In this document: in pieces, positions 7,674 through 16,192 of the stretch | Numbering within the stretch: the first letter of the stretch is position 1 | Layout of the letters: each line of letters begins with the position of its first letter | Assembly: GCA_963655255.1 (NCBI GenBank) | Contig: CAVKEB010000008.1 | Location: 19,800 to 83,799 of the forward strand | Direction of reading: 5' to 3' | DNA: 64,000 nucleotides | From: CAG-791 sp963655255 | GTDB taxonomy: Bacteria; Bacillota; Clostridia; Lachnospirales; Lachnospiraceae | The notes under the pieces: model-generated | What the model was told of the DNA's origin: nothing | The model's input: only the letters and a program-made list of their open reading frames with translations | Database searches by the model: none | Translations under genes and position numbers: made by a program

Positions 7674-8852
7674 ATGAATTCGATGGAACTGAAGTATGGA
7701 TGCAATCCCAATCAGAAGCCCGCAAGAGTTTATATGGAAAACGGTGAAGATCTTCCGATCACGGTCCTTAATGGACGTCCCGGATATATCAACCTCCTGG
7801 ATGCCCTGAACGGGTGGCAGCTTGTTTCGGAGCTGAAGCGCGCGACGGGGAAACCGGCGGCGGCATCCTTTAAGCATGTGTCTCCCGCGGGAGCGGCCAT
7901 CGGCCTTCCTCTTTCGGAGACCGAGGCGAAGATCTACTGGGTGGCGGACATGGGAGAGCTGACCCCTCTTGCCAGTGCTTACGCAAGGGCCAGAGGCGCG
8001 GACCGCATGAGCTCCTTCGGTGATTTCATTTCCCTTTCGGACAAGTGCGATGCCTGCACGGCACGGCTCATTCACCGCGAGGTTTCGGACGGTGTCATTG
8101 CGCCCGGCTATGACGACGAGGCGCTGGAAATCCTGAAGACGAAGAAGAAGGGCAACTACTGCATTCTCCAGATGGATCCGGATTATGTTCCGGCACCGGT
8201 GGAGCACAAGCAGGTTTACGGCGTGACCTTCGAGCAGGGCAGAAACAACGTTGTGATTGACGCTTCCATGTTCGAGAACATCGTGACGAAGAACAAGGAC
8301 CTTCCTGCCTGGGCGAAGGACGACATGGCGATTGCCATGATCACGCTGAAGTACACGCAGTCCAATTCCGTCTGCTATGTCAAGGGCGGACAGGCCATTG
8401 GAATCGGAGCCGGACAGCAGTCCCGGATTCACTGCACGAGACTGGCCGGGCAGAAGGCGGACAACTGGTGGCTTCGCCAGTGCCCGAAGGTCCTGAACCT
8501 TCCGTTCCGCGATGACGTGAAGCGGGTGGACAAGGACAATGCCATTGACCTCTACATCGGAGACGAGTATGAGGATCTTCTTGCGGAGGGCAGATGGCAG
8601 CAGGTGTTTACGGAGAAGCCGGATGTTTTTACCCGCGAAGAGAAGAAGGAATGGCTCTCGAAGAACACGGATGTCGTGCTCGGATCGGACGCATTCTTCC
8701 CGTTCGGCGATAATATTGAGCGCGCCTTCAAGAGCGGTGTAAAATATGTGGCAGAGCCGGGCGGTTCCGTCCGCGACGACAATGTCATTGAGGCGGCGGA
8801 CAGCCATGACATGGTGATGTGCTTTACGGGACTCCGTCTGTTCCATCATTAA
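7674..8852 (+). CDS. purH: AICAR formyltransferase, stand-alone (PurH C-domain type)
   Basis: Transfers the formyl group of 10-formyl-THF to AICAR in purine synthesis. Its 392 residues correspond to the transformylase part of PurH only. The family motif with the catalytic Lys-His is seen in AAASFKHVSPAGAA (about residues 60-73), and KYTQSNSVCYVKGGQAIGIGAGQQSRIHC is the conserved substrate-binding region. AAGGAGAGG precedes the start. The cyclohydrolase half is missing and is supplied by the gene just upstream. The family call is firm, and the split arrangement is consistent with what I recall of Lachnospiraceae. Confidence 0.93.
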   Translation: MNSMELKYGCNPNQKPARVYMENGEDLPITVLNGRPGYINLLDALNGWQLVSELKRATGKPAAASFKHVSPAGAAIGLPLSETEAKIYWVADMGELTPLASAYARARGADRMSSFGDFISLSDKCDACTARLIHREVSDGVIAPGYDDEALEILKTKKKGNYCILQMDPDYVPAPVEHKQVYGVTFEQGRNNVVIDASMFENIVTKNKDLPAWAKDDMAIAMITLKYTQSNSVCYVKGGQAIGIGAGQQSRIHCTRLAGQKADNWWLRQCPKVLNLPFRDDVKRVDKDNAIDLYIGDEYEDLLAEGRWQQVFTEKPDVFTREEKKEWLSKNTDVVLGSDAFFPFGDNIERAFKSGVKYVAEPGGSVRDDNVIEAADSHDMVMCFTGLRLFHH

Positions 8853-8862
8853 GATTGGAACG

Positions 8863-8970
8863 CAGGCGGCTGAGCAGCTGTTCTGATGTAAGCTGGTACA
8901 GGCGGCTGAGCAGCTGTTCTGATGTAAGCTGGTACAGGCGACGGAGCGGCAGCCCTGCTGCAGACCGGCA
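8863..8970 (+). repeat. Three tandem 36-base units
   Basis: Units 8863-8898 and 8899-8934 are identical (CAGGCGGCTGAGCAGCTGTT... ending GTAAGCTGGTA). The third, 8935-8970, has the same length and both ends but is diverged inside. There are no spacers, so this is a small tandem repeat. It lies between the AICAR transformylase and ispF and has no recognisable function. Confidence 0.85.
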
Positions 8971-9043
8971 CAAGATGCAGTTCTTGCCGCAAAGGGCAGG
9001 GATGTAGCGAAAGAGTAAGGAAGAACGCTGTAAAGGAGAGATT

Positions 9044-9595
9044 ATGCGGGTAGGAACCGGATACGACGTACACAAGCTGGTCGAGGGAAGAAAATGCATC
9101 ATCGGCGGAGTGGAGATTCCCTATGAAAAGGGACTCCTCGGCCATTCGGACGCGGACGTCCTCCTGCATGCCGTCATGGACGCGCTTCTGGGAGCGGCTG
9201 CGCTCGGAGATATCGGCAAATGGTTTCCGGATACGGACCCTGAGTGGGAGGGGGCCGATTCGCTGAAGCTGACCCGGCGTGTGGGAGAAATCCTCGCGGA
9301 ACACGGGTTCCTCATTGAGAACATCGATGCGACGATCATCGCACAGGCGCCGAAGATGCGGCCGCACATCGAACGGATGCGGGAGAACATCGCGGGAGCG
9401 CTGGGACTTGAAATGGATCAGGTCAGCGTGAAGGCAACGACGGAGGAACACCTCGGCTTTACCGGACGGGGAGAGGGAATTTCCTCGCAGGCGGTGTGCC
9501 TTCTGACCTCGCCGAGGGACCTGGTCTCCCAGCAGGTGGCGCTCAACGTGGATGCACCGGCAGGCGGCTGCGGAGGGTGTCCCATGCATGGATGA
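9044..9595 (+). CDS. ispF: 2-C-methyl-D-erythritol 2,4-cyclodiphosphate synthase IspF
   Basis: Forms the cyclic diphosphate intermediate of the non-mevalonate isoprenoid pathway. Metal ligands Asp8 and His10 (GTGYDVHKL) and His42 (LLHAVMDALLG) are present, as are the HSDAD loop at 34-38 and the C-terminal ATTEEHLGFTGRGEG signature. The family usually ends near residue 155. Here about 28 residues follow, ending GGCGGCPMHG, a CxxC-plus-His tail I do not recognise as part of IspF. AAAGGAGAG precedes the ATG. An IspD-like protein is encoded far away at 55003. Confidence 0.95.
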   Translation: MRVGTGYDVHKLVEGRKCIIGGVEIPYEKGLLGHSDADVLLHAVMDALLGAAALGDIGKWFPDTDPEWEGADSLKLTRRVGEILAEHGFLIENIDATIIAQAPKMRPHIERMRENIAGALGLEMDQVSVKATTEEHLGFTGRGEGISSQAVCLLTSPRDLVSQQVALNVDAPAGGCGGCPMHG

Positions 9596-9684
9596 CGCAT
9601 GGGGATCGGGCTCCGTTCATCGCACCAGGGATATTTTCCTGCGGAACCGTTATCAAATCTAGAAACGAAGGAAGTGCACCCTCT

Positions 9685-10443
9685 ATGGGGATGATTCAGA
9701 CAATCAGAGAAGAAATCGCAATCATACAGGACCGGGATCCGGCATTGCACAGCGTCTGGGAGGTTCTGCTGTATCCGAGCTTCTGGGCGATCCTGTCGTA
9801 CCGGAGAGCTCACAAGCAGTATGAAAAAGGCCACTATTTTCGTGCCCGCTGGATTTCACAGCGGAGTGCGAGAAAGACCAGAATTGAAATCCATCCCGGC
9901 GCGCAGATCGGAAAAGGACTGTTCATTGATCACGGAACCGGCGTCGTCATCGGAGAGACGACGATCATCGGCGACAACTGCACGCTGTATCAGGGGGTTA
10001 CCCTCGGTGGAACCGGGAAGGAGCAGGGCAAACGCCACCCGACCCTCGGCAACAATGTGCTGGTCGGCGCGGGGGCGAAGGTTCTGGGCTCCTTTAAAAT
10101 CGGCGACAACTGCCGGATCGCGGCAGGAAGCGTTGTTCTGCAGGAGGTTCCTGCGAACTGTACGGTGGTCGGCATCCCCGGAAGGGTCGTGAAGATGTTC
10201 CAGAAAGGCGCGGAACTGGATGGCTGCAGCGAACTGGATCAGATTCATTTCCCGGATCCCGTCCGAACCGATATCGAGTGTCTGAACCGCGGACAGACGG
10301 CGCTGACCAATCAGCTGCTGGCAGTTCAGGACGAGATCCGCGAGGAGAAGGCGGAGAGGAGAAAACTTCAGGAAGAGCGGGATGACCTTCAAAAGGAACT
10401 GGAGGAGTGTCAAAAAGAGCTTCAGGAGCTGAAAAAGGCATAA
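9685..10443 (+). CDS. cysE: Serine O-acetyltransferase
   Basis: Makes O-acetylserine, the precursor of cysteine. The 252-residue protein has the short N-terminal helical region of the EpsC type, then the left-handed beta-helix (IHPGAQIGKGLFIDHGTGVVIGE, GVTLGGTGKEQGKRHP, GAGAKVLGSFKIG). The catalytic His is in IDHGTG. The last 50 or so residues are a charged coiled coil (EEKAERRKLQEERDDLQKEL) that the family does not usually have. ATG 9685 follows GAAGGAAG. The next gene charges cysteine to its tRNA, so a cysteine theme is plausible. Confidence 0.93.
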   Translation: MGMIQTIREEIAIIQDRDPALHSVWEVLLYPSFWAILSYRRAHKQYEKGHYFRARWISQRSARKTRIEIHPGAQIGKGLFIDHGTGVVIGETTIIGDNCTLYQGVTLGGTGKEQGKRHPTLGNNVLVGAGAKVLGSFKIGDNCRIAAGSVVLQEVPANCTVVGIPGRVVKMFQKGAELDGCSELDQIHFPDPVRTDIECLNRGQTALTNQLLAVQDEIREEKAERRKLQEERDDLQKELEECQKELQELKKA

Positions 10444-10572
10444 CCGTTTTGAACCGTGAAGCTGCCGCGCTTTCGGACAGACCGGCTGTTTTCCCCGGAA
10501 TGACAGGGAAGGACGCCTTTTGATGGAAGAAACGGCACAGAAACGTATTTTACAGGATACAGGAGAAAAACC

Positions 10573-12015
10573 ATGGCAATCGAAATCTACAATACCGAGT
10601 CCAAGCGGCTGGAGGAATTCAAGCCGATCGAAGAGGGAAAGGTCAGCATGTATGTCTGCGGCCCGACGGTGTACAACCTGATTCATATCGGCAATGCGCG
10701 GCCGATGATCGTGTTTGATACGGTCCGCCGGTATTTTGAATACAAGGGATACAAGGTCAATTATGTCTCCAACTTCACGGATGTGGACGACAAGATCATC
10801 AAAAAGGCGAATGAAGAGGGCGTGGATTCTTCGGTCATTTCCGAGCGATACATCAAGGAATGCAAGAAGGATATGGCGGATCTGAATGTAAAGCCCGCCA
10901 CGACCCACCCGCAGGCGACGCAGGAAATCGGCGGCATGATCGAGATGATCCAGACTCTGATCGACAAGGGCTTCGCCTACGTGGTCAGCGACGGAACGGT
11001 CTATTTCTCGGTCCGCCAGGATCCCGATTACGGCAAGCTCTCCCACAAGAATCTGGATGACCTGCAGTTCAACATGCGCGGCATAGCGGTGTCCGGCGAG
11101 GACCAGAAGAAAGACCCTCTGGACTTCGTTCTCTGGAAGCCGATGAAGCCGGGCGAGCCGTACTGGGATTCTCCGTGGTGCAAGGGGCGTCCCGGCTGGC
11201 ACATCGAGTGCTCGGTGATGTCCCGAAAATATCTCGGAGAGACGATCGACATCCATGCGGGCGGCGAAGATCTGATTTTCCCGCATCATGAGAATGAGAT
11301 TGCACAGTCGGAGTGCGCCAATGGAAAGCCGTTCGTGCATTACTGGATGCACAACGCGTTCCTGAATATCGACAACCACAAGATGTCCAAGTCACTCGGC
11401 AATTTCAAGACGGTCCGCGACATTGATGCGCAGTACGATCCGCAGGTTCTCCGGTATCTCATGCTGAGTGCGCATTACCGCAGCCCTTTGAATTTCTCCG
11501 CGGAGCTGATGGAGTCGGCAAAGGCTTCCTACGAGAGAATCGTGACCTGCATGGAGAATCTGAATTTCCGCCTTACGAATGCGAAGAAGGCAGAAAGCTC
11601 TGCGGCAAAGGACGTTTCCGAAGAGGAGAAGAAGGTCCTTGCGGAGGCGGAAGGCTGCCGCGGCGAGTTTGAGAAGGCAATGGACGACGACTTCAACACG
11701 GCGGATGCACTGGCTGGCATTTTTGATCTCGTGAAGGTGATCAACACGAAGACCTCCGAGCAGTCCTCCGCAGCGTTCCTCGGGAGCCTGAAGAAGGAAT
11801 TGAACGAGCTGTGCGATGTTCTCGGCCTTGTGGCAGAGCGGGAGAACGGCACTTCGGACGATGAGGCCGCCTGGGTGGAGCAGATGATCCGGGAGCGGCA
11901 GGACGCGAGAAAGGCCAGGGATTTCGCCCGTGCGGATGCCATCCGGGATGAGCTGAAGGCAAAGGGAATCGTACTCGAAGATACCCGTGAGGGCGTGAAA
12001 TGGAAAAAGGCCTGA
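10573..12015 (+). CDS. cysS: Cysteinyl-tRNA synthetase
   Basis: Class I aminoacyl-tRNA synthetase, 480 residues. Zinc ligand Cys29 in YVCGPTVYN, the HIGH-like HIGN at 38-41, further zinc ligands in WHIECSVM and FPHHENE, and KMSKS at about 270-274 are all visible. Its order with mrnC, rlmB and sigH is the conserved Firmicutes arrangement. An AGGAG site precedes the ATG. I looked for a cysteine T-box in the 129-base spacer and saw none. Confidence 0.97.
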   Translation: MAIEIYNTESKRLEEFKPIEEGKVSMYVCGPTVYNLIHIGNARPMIVFDTVRRYFEYKGYKVNYVSNFTDVDDKIIKKANEEGVDSSVISERYIKECKKDMADLNVKPATTHPQATQEIGGMIEMIQTLIDKGFAYVVSDGTVYFSVRQDPDYGKLSHKNLDDLQFNMRGIAVSGEDQKKDPLDFVLWKPMKPGEPYWDSPWCKGRPGWHIECSVMSRKYLGETIDIHAGGEDLIFPHHENEIAQSECANGKPFVHYWMHNAFLNIDNHKMSKSLGNFKTVRDIDAQYDPQVLRYLMLSAHYRSPLNFSAELMESAKASYERIVTCMENLNFRLTNAKKAESSAAKDVSEEEKKVLAEAEGCRGEFEKAMDDDFNTADALAGIFDLVKVINTKTSEQSSAAFLGSLKKELNELCDVLGLVAERENGTSDDEAAWVEQMIRERQDARKARDFARADAIRDELKAKGIVLEDTREGVKWKKA

Positions 12016-12428
12016 GAGAAGAGGTCCTGGAGGCATTCCCGCAGAAGGAAGTGGACATCCGGACCTATTCGCCGCTGGGACTTGCCTTCCTGGGGGACGG
12101 CGTGTACTCGCTGATCGTGCGGACCATGGCGATTTCCAAGGGAAACCGGCAGGCGGAGAAGCTTCACAATGACACGAGAAAATATGTGTCGGCGCAGGCG
12201 CAGGCGAGAATCGGAGATGCCATTCAGGAGCTTCTGACGGAAGAGGAGGCAAGAATCTACCGGCGCGGACGCAATTCCAACCCGTACCATCATGCGAAGA
12301 ACGCGACGCTGGAGGAATATCTGAAGGCAACGGCGCTGGAGACCCTGTGCGGGTACCTTTACCTGAAGGATGACACGGCAAGGTTTCTGGAGCTGATGAA
12401 GGCGGGAATCGAGCGGGCCGGGATTTAA
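12000..12428 (+). CDS. mrnC: Mini-ribonuclease III
   Basis: RNase III catalytic domain without a dsRNA-binding domain, 142 residues, which matures 23S rRNA ends in Firmicutes. The catalytic signature LAFLGDGVYSLIVR is near residue 24 and RGRNSNPYHHAKNA in the middle is typical. It overlaps the end of cysS by 16 bases, so it is co-transcribed and translationally linked. Confidence 0.94.
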   Translation: MEKGLREEVLEAFPQKEVDIRTYSPLGLAFLGDGVYSLIVRTMAISKGNRQAEKLHNDTRKYVSAQAQARIGDAIQELLTEEEARIYRRGRNSNPYHHAKNATLEEYLKATALETLCGYLYLKDDTARFLELMKAGIERAGI

Positions 12429-12477
12429 CGCAGCCAGGACCGGGATGACAGGAAGAAAAATAAAAGGAAATAAGTGA

Positions 12478-13512
12478 GTGGAAATGGAAAGAAAAGTATC
12501 CAATCGTAAATTTGCAGAAATGAAGCAGGCAGACAAGGAAGCCGGAATCCGGAAGGGCCAGAAGAGAACCTCCGCAGACGGTGAAGAGAAGAGGAAAAGA
12601 AGCGCTGCTCCGCGGAAGGAAGCGGGGGAAGCCGGTGGAAGAGAAGAAAAGGACGGCGTAAAGAGCACCCGGCGCACGGGGCAGAGCCGCCGCAGGGGGA
12701 ACGGGACGAAAAATACCGGCCGCGGTCAGAATCCGTCGTACCTCAATTACAAGCTGGATGACAATACCTCGATCGGCGAGAATGAGAGCCGGATCGAGGG
12801 CCGCAACGCCGTGACGGAGGCGTTCCGGAGCGGACGCACCGTGGACAGACTGTATGTGCTCGACGGCTGCCAGGACGGCGCCGTGAACACGATCAAGCGC
12901 GAGGCCGCCAAGGCGGGAACGCCGATCAAATATGTTTCCCGCGACCGGCTGGATCAGATGTCGGAGACCGGAAGTCACCAGGGCGTGATTGCGGTACTCG
13001 CGGCCTATCACTATTCGGAGCTGGAGGATCTGTTCGCATTGGCGGAGAAGAGAAACGAAGATCCGTTTTTCATCCTGCTGGACAACATCGAGGATCCGCA
13101 CAACCTGGGAGCTATCATCCGGACGGCCAACATTGTGGGTGCACACGGCGTCATTATTCCGAAGGACCGCGCTGTGGGACTGACGGCAACGGTTGCCAAG
13201 GCATCGGCGGGCGCCATCAACTATACGCCGGTCGTGAAGGTGACGAATCTCTCTGCGACCATCGACGAGCTGAAGAAAAGAGGTCTCTGGTTTGTCTGCG
13301 CAGACATGGGCGGAACGCCGATGACGAAGCTGAATCTGGCAGGTGCCATCGGACTGGTCATCGGCAATGAGGGAGACGGCGTTTCCCGCCTCGTGAAGGA
13401 GAAGTGCGACATCGTGGCATCGATTCCGCAGAAGGGGCAGATCAATTCCCTGAACGCCTCGGTTGCGATGGGCGTTCTCTCGTATGAGATTTTGAGACAG
13501 CGCGAGATGTGA
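12478..13512 (+). CDS. rlmB: 23S rRNA 2'-O-methyltransferase, TrmH/SpoU family (RlmB)
   Basis: Methylates a 23S rRNA ribose (G2251 in E. coli). The SPOUT knot motifs are present: NIEDPHNLGAIIRTA (about 203-217), GLVIGNEGDGVS and INSLNASVAMGVLSYE at the end. The first 95 residues are an unusual Lys/Arg/Gly-rich, probably disordered extension before the substrate-binding domain begins at RIEGRNAVTEAF. GTG 12478 is seven bases after AAGGAAA, and ATG 12484 is the alternative. It sits in its conserved place before sigH. Confidence 0.92.
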   Translation: MEMERKVSNRKFAEMKQADKEAGIRKGQKRTSADGEEKRKRSAAPRKEAGEAGGREEKDGVKSTRRTGQSRRRGNGTKNTGRGQNPSYLNYKLDDNTSIGENESRIEGRNAVTEAFRSGRTVDRLYVLDGCQDGAVNTIKREAAKAGTPIKYVSRDRLDQMSETGSHQGVIAVLAAYHYSELEDLFALAEKRNEDPFFILLDNIEDPHNLGAIIRTANIVGAHGVIIPKDRAVGLTATVAKASAGAINYTPVVKVTNLSATIDELKKRGLWFVCADMGGTPMTKLNLAGAIGLVIGNEGDGVSRLVKEKCDIVASIPQKGQINSLNASVAMGVLSYEILRQREM

Positions 13513-13556
13513 CCGGCCGGGCAGACGGTGCGCGGATGGTCCCGGAGAAAGGCTGC

Positions 13557-14213
13557 ATGCAGAAGAACAGCAGATACGACAACTGCACAGATGAAACTCT
13601 GATTGAACTCAGCCGCGGCGGTGATCCTGCCGCGACTGATTTTCTTATGGAGAAATACAAGGGGCTGGTCAAGAGCAAGGCACGTCTGTTCCGCCTTCCG
13701 GACGGGGACGCGGACGACCTGATTCAGGAAGGAATGCTGGGGCTGTTCAAGGCTCTGCGGGATTATGATGCAGGCAAGGATGCTTCTTTTGCCACGTTTG
13801 CCTCTCTCTGCATTTCGAGACAGCTCTGCACGGCGGTGGAGGCGGCGGGCAGGAAGAAGCATCAGCCGCTCAACACGGCGGTCTCCTATGACACTCCGGT
13901 GCCGGAGGAAGGGAGAGCTTCCGAACGGGGCGCGGAGGCTTCGGGCACGGGGAGAGAGAACACTTATCTGGAACTTCTCGCCTCGGAGGATGCGGACCCG
14001 GAGGCCGCCTATATTTCGGAGGAGAGCAGGCGGCACCTGGAGGAGAACATTCAGGGGGTTCTGAGCCCTTTGGAGCGGGAGGTGCTGGATCTGTATCTTT
14101 CGGACCTGAACTATGTGCAGATCGCGGAGAAGCTCGGCAGAGATCCGAAATCCACGGACAACGCCCTGCAGCGGATCAAGGCGAAGGTGAGAAAGATTCT
14201 GAGGGGAGAATAA
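13557..14213 (+). CDS. sigH: RNA polymerase sigma-H factor (sporulation/stationary phase)
   Basis: A sigma-70 family factor of 218 residues, the length of B. subtilis SigH. Region 2 holds DDLIQEGMLGLFKALRDYD and FATFASLCISRQL, and region 4 holds SPLEREVLDLYLSDLNYVQIAEKLGRDPKSTDNALQR as a helix-turn-helix. ATG 13557 is chosen over GTG 13509 because GGAGAAAGG lies just before it. The position after rlmB matches Firmicutes, except that the NYN-domain gene yacP (rae1), often found between them, is absent. This supports a spore-forming ancestry but not sporulation itself. Confidence 0.93.
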   Translation: MQKNSRYDNCTDETLIELSRGGDPAATDFLMEKYKGLVKSKARLFRLPDGDADDLIQEGMLGLFKALRDYDAGKDASFATFASLCISRQLCTAVEAAGRKKHQPLNTAVSYDTPVPEEGRASERGAEASGTGRENTYLELLASEDADPEAAYISEESRRHLEENIQGVLSPLEREVLDLYLSDLNYVQIAEKLGRDPKSTDNALQRIKAKVRKILRGE

Positions 14214-14215
14214 AT

Positions 14216-14266
14216 GCCGGACCGGAAGAAATTCTCCGGAATTTTTGGGAACGGGTCGGCGTTTTT
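14216..14266 (+). terminator. Terminator after sigH
   Basis: GCCGGACC pairs with GGTCGGC and is followed by GTTTTT. An inner CCGG...CCGG hairpin around AAGAAATTCT stacks inside the loop. Confidence 0.65.
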
Positions 14267-14330
14267 GCAAAGCAATATGCCATGAATGCAGAAGAACAAT
14301 GAAATTGACAGGGACAGAAGGGGGAAAGTT

Positions 14331-16109
14331 ATGGAACTGATCAGTCAGAAGATGCGTACACTTGCGCCGGAGCTGGATCCTCTGCGCATCGGGACCGGAT
14401 GGAAGCCGGAGGATCTTGCAAAGCCGCAGGTTTTCATCGAGAGCACGTTCGGGGATTCGCATCCGGGATCCGGCCATCTGGACAAGCTGGTGGAAGAAGT
14501 GCGGAAGGGCGTTTCAGAAGCAGGCGGACATGGTGCGCGGTATTTTACCACAGACATGTGCGACGGAGAGAGCCAGGGAACGGACGGCATCAATTATTCA
14601 CTGGCGAGCCGGGAAATGATCGCGAACATGATCGAAATTCAGGCGAACGCAACGCCGTTTGATGCGGGCGTCTATCTGGCAAGCTGCGACAAGGGCGTTC
14701 CGGGGAATCTGATGGGAATGCTGCGCGTGGACATTCCGTCGGTGTTCGTTTCCGGAGGGACGATGAACGCAGGTCCGCAGATGCTGACCCTGGAGCAGCT
14801 CGGCATGTACAGCGCGCAGTACGAACGGGGAGAAATCGGCCGGGAACGTTTTGAGTGGGCCAAGCACAATGCCTGCCCGTCCTGCGGCGCCTGCTCCTTC
14901 ATCGGGACGGCATCGACCATGCAGATTATGGCGGAGGCGCTGGGACTCTCCCTTTCGGGAAGCGCGCTGATGCCTTCGACGAGCCCGGATCTTCTGGACT
15001 ATGCACGGGAATCCGGGAAACGGGCCGTGGAGATGGCGGGATGTGACGAGCTGCGCCCGTCCCGCATCGTGACGATGGAGAGCTTTGAGAACGCGATTCT
15101 GGTTCACGCGGCGGTCTCGGGATCGACCAACTGTCTGCTCCATCTGCCCGCGATTGCGCATGAGCTGGGGCTGGAGATCACGGGTGAAACCTTTGACCGG
15201 CTGCACCGGGGCGCACATTACCTTCTGGATGTCCGCCCCGCCGGAAAATGGCCGGCGGAGGTATTCTACTATGCGGGCGGCGTTCCGGCGATCATGGAGG
15301 AGATCCGGGATCACCTGCATCTGGATGTCATGACCGTGACGGGAAAGACGCTTGGCGAGAATCTGGAAGAACTCAGAACAGCCGGATTCTATGAGAAGTG
15401 CAGTCATTGGATGAAGCAGTTCAACGACCGGTATCTGGCGTATTTTACCGGAATCGGAAAGCCGGAGGGCCTGTCCCGGGAGGATGTCATCCGGCCGTAT
15501 GACCGGGCCATCGGAACGGACGGCTCCATCGCGGTATTGAAGGGGAATCTTGCGCCGGAGGGTGCAGTCATCAAGCATACCGCCTGCCCGAAGGAGATGT
15601 TCCGGGCGGTGCTCCGCGCGAGGTCGTTTGATTCGGAGGAGGAATGTCTGGATGCGATCCTTCACCACCGGGTGGAGAAGGGAGACGCGGTGTTCATTCG
15701 CTACGAGGGACCGAAGGGGAGCGGCATGCCGGAGATGTTCTATACCTCCGAGGCGATCAGTTCCGATCCGGAGCTCGGGCGGAGCATTGCATTGATTACG
15801 GACGGACGCTTTTCCGGGGCATCGACGGGACCGGTGGTCGGCCATTGCTCCCCGGAGGCTGCGGAAGGCGGCCCGATTGCCCTTGTGGAGGAGGGCGATC
15901 TCATTGAACTCGACGTGAAGGAGCGGAAGCTGAACATCATCGGCGTGAAGGGAGAGCGGAAAACCTGCGAAGAGATGCAGGGGATTCTGAAGGCACGGAA
16001 AGAGGCATGGAAGCCGAAGAAGATGAAGTACCGCCGCGGAACGCTCCGGCTGTTCGCCGAGCACGCCGTCAGCCCGATGAAAGGGGCTTATCTGGATTTT
16101 CCGGAGTAG
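14331..16109 (+). CDS. IlvD/Edd family dehydratase
   Basis: An iron-sulfur dehydratase of the dihydroxy-acid / sugar-acid family, 592 residues. Cluster ligands are visible in ASCDKGVPGN and CPSCGACSFIGTAST. KGNLAPEGAVIKHTA, FIRYEGPKGSGMPEM and LITDGRFSGAS are the C-terminal hallmarks. It is longer than typical IlvD (about 555-570) and the CPSCGACSFIG region differs from the IlvD form CGGMYTANTM, so it may act on a sugar acid rather than in branched-chain synthesis. No other ilv genes are near. ATG 14331 has GAAGGGGG before it; ATG 14286 does not. Confidence 0.85.
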   Translation: MELISQKMRTLAPELDPLRIGTGWKPEDLAKPQVFIESTFGDSHPGSGHLDKLVEEVRKGVSEAGGHGARYFTTDMCDGESQGTDGINYSLASREMIANMIEIQANATPFDAGVYLASCDKGVPGNLMGMLRVDIPSVFVSGGTMNAGPQMLTLEQLGMYSAQYERGEIGRERFEWAKHNACPSCGACSFIGTASTMQIMAEALGLSLSGSALMPSTSPDLLDYARESGKRAVEMAGCDELRPSRIVTMESFENAILVHAAVSGSTNCLLHLPAIAHELGLEITGETFDRLHRGAHYLLDVRPAGKWPAEVFYYAGGVPAIMEEIRDHLHLDVMTVTGKTLGENLEELRTAGFYEKCSHWMKQFNDRYLAYFTGIGKPEGLSREDVIRPYDRAIGTDGSIAVLKGNLAPEGAVIKHTACPKEMFRAVLRARSFDSEEECLDAILHHRVEKGDAVFIRYEGPKGSGMPEMFYTSEAISSDPELGRSIALITDGRFSGASTGPVVGHCSPEAAEGGPIALVEEGDLIELDVKERKLNIIGVKGERKTCEEMQGILKARKEAWKPKKMKYRRGTLRLFAEHAVSPMKGAYLDFPE

Positions 16110-16124
16110 CCCGGGAACAAAATG

Positions 16125-16149
16125 TCTCCGGAGAATAACTCCGGAGACG
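16125..16149 (-). terminator. Terminator hairpin of the ECF operon
   Basis: A perfect 10-base stem, GTCTCCGGAG with CTCCGGAGAC around AATAA. Read on the minus strand it is followed by ATTTTG, so it most likely ends the leftward ECF operon. It may also slow transcription from the dehydratase. Confidence 0.65.
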
Positions 16150-16192
16150 AGACACAAAAACGATGGGTGATCGAGACTTCCTGGGGGCAGTT

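Noticed and set aside
8863..8970. A short CRISPR array
   Set aside because: The 36-base units are contiguous with no spacers, and no cas gene is near.
10444..10572. A cysteine T-box before cysS
   Set aside because: The 129-base spacer has no T-box sequence and no terminator/antiterminator pair.
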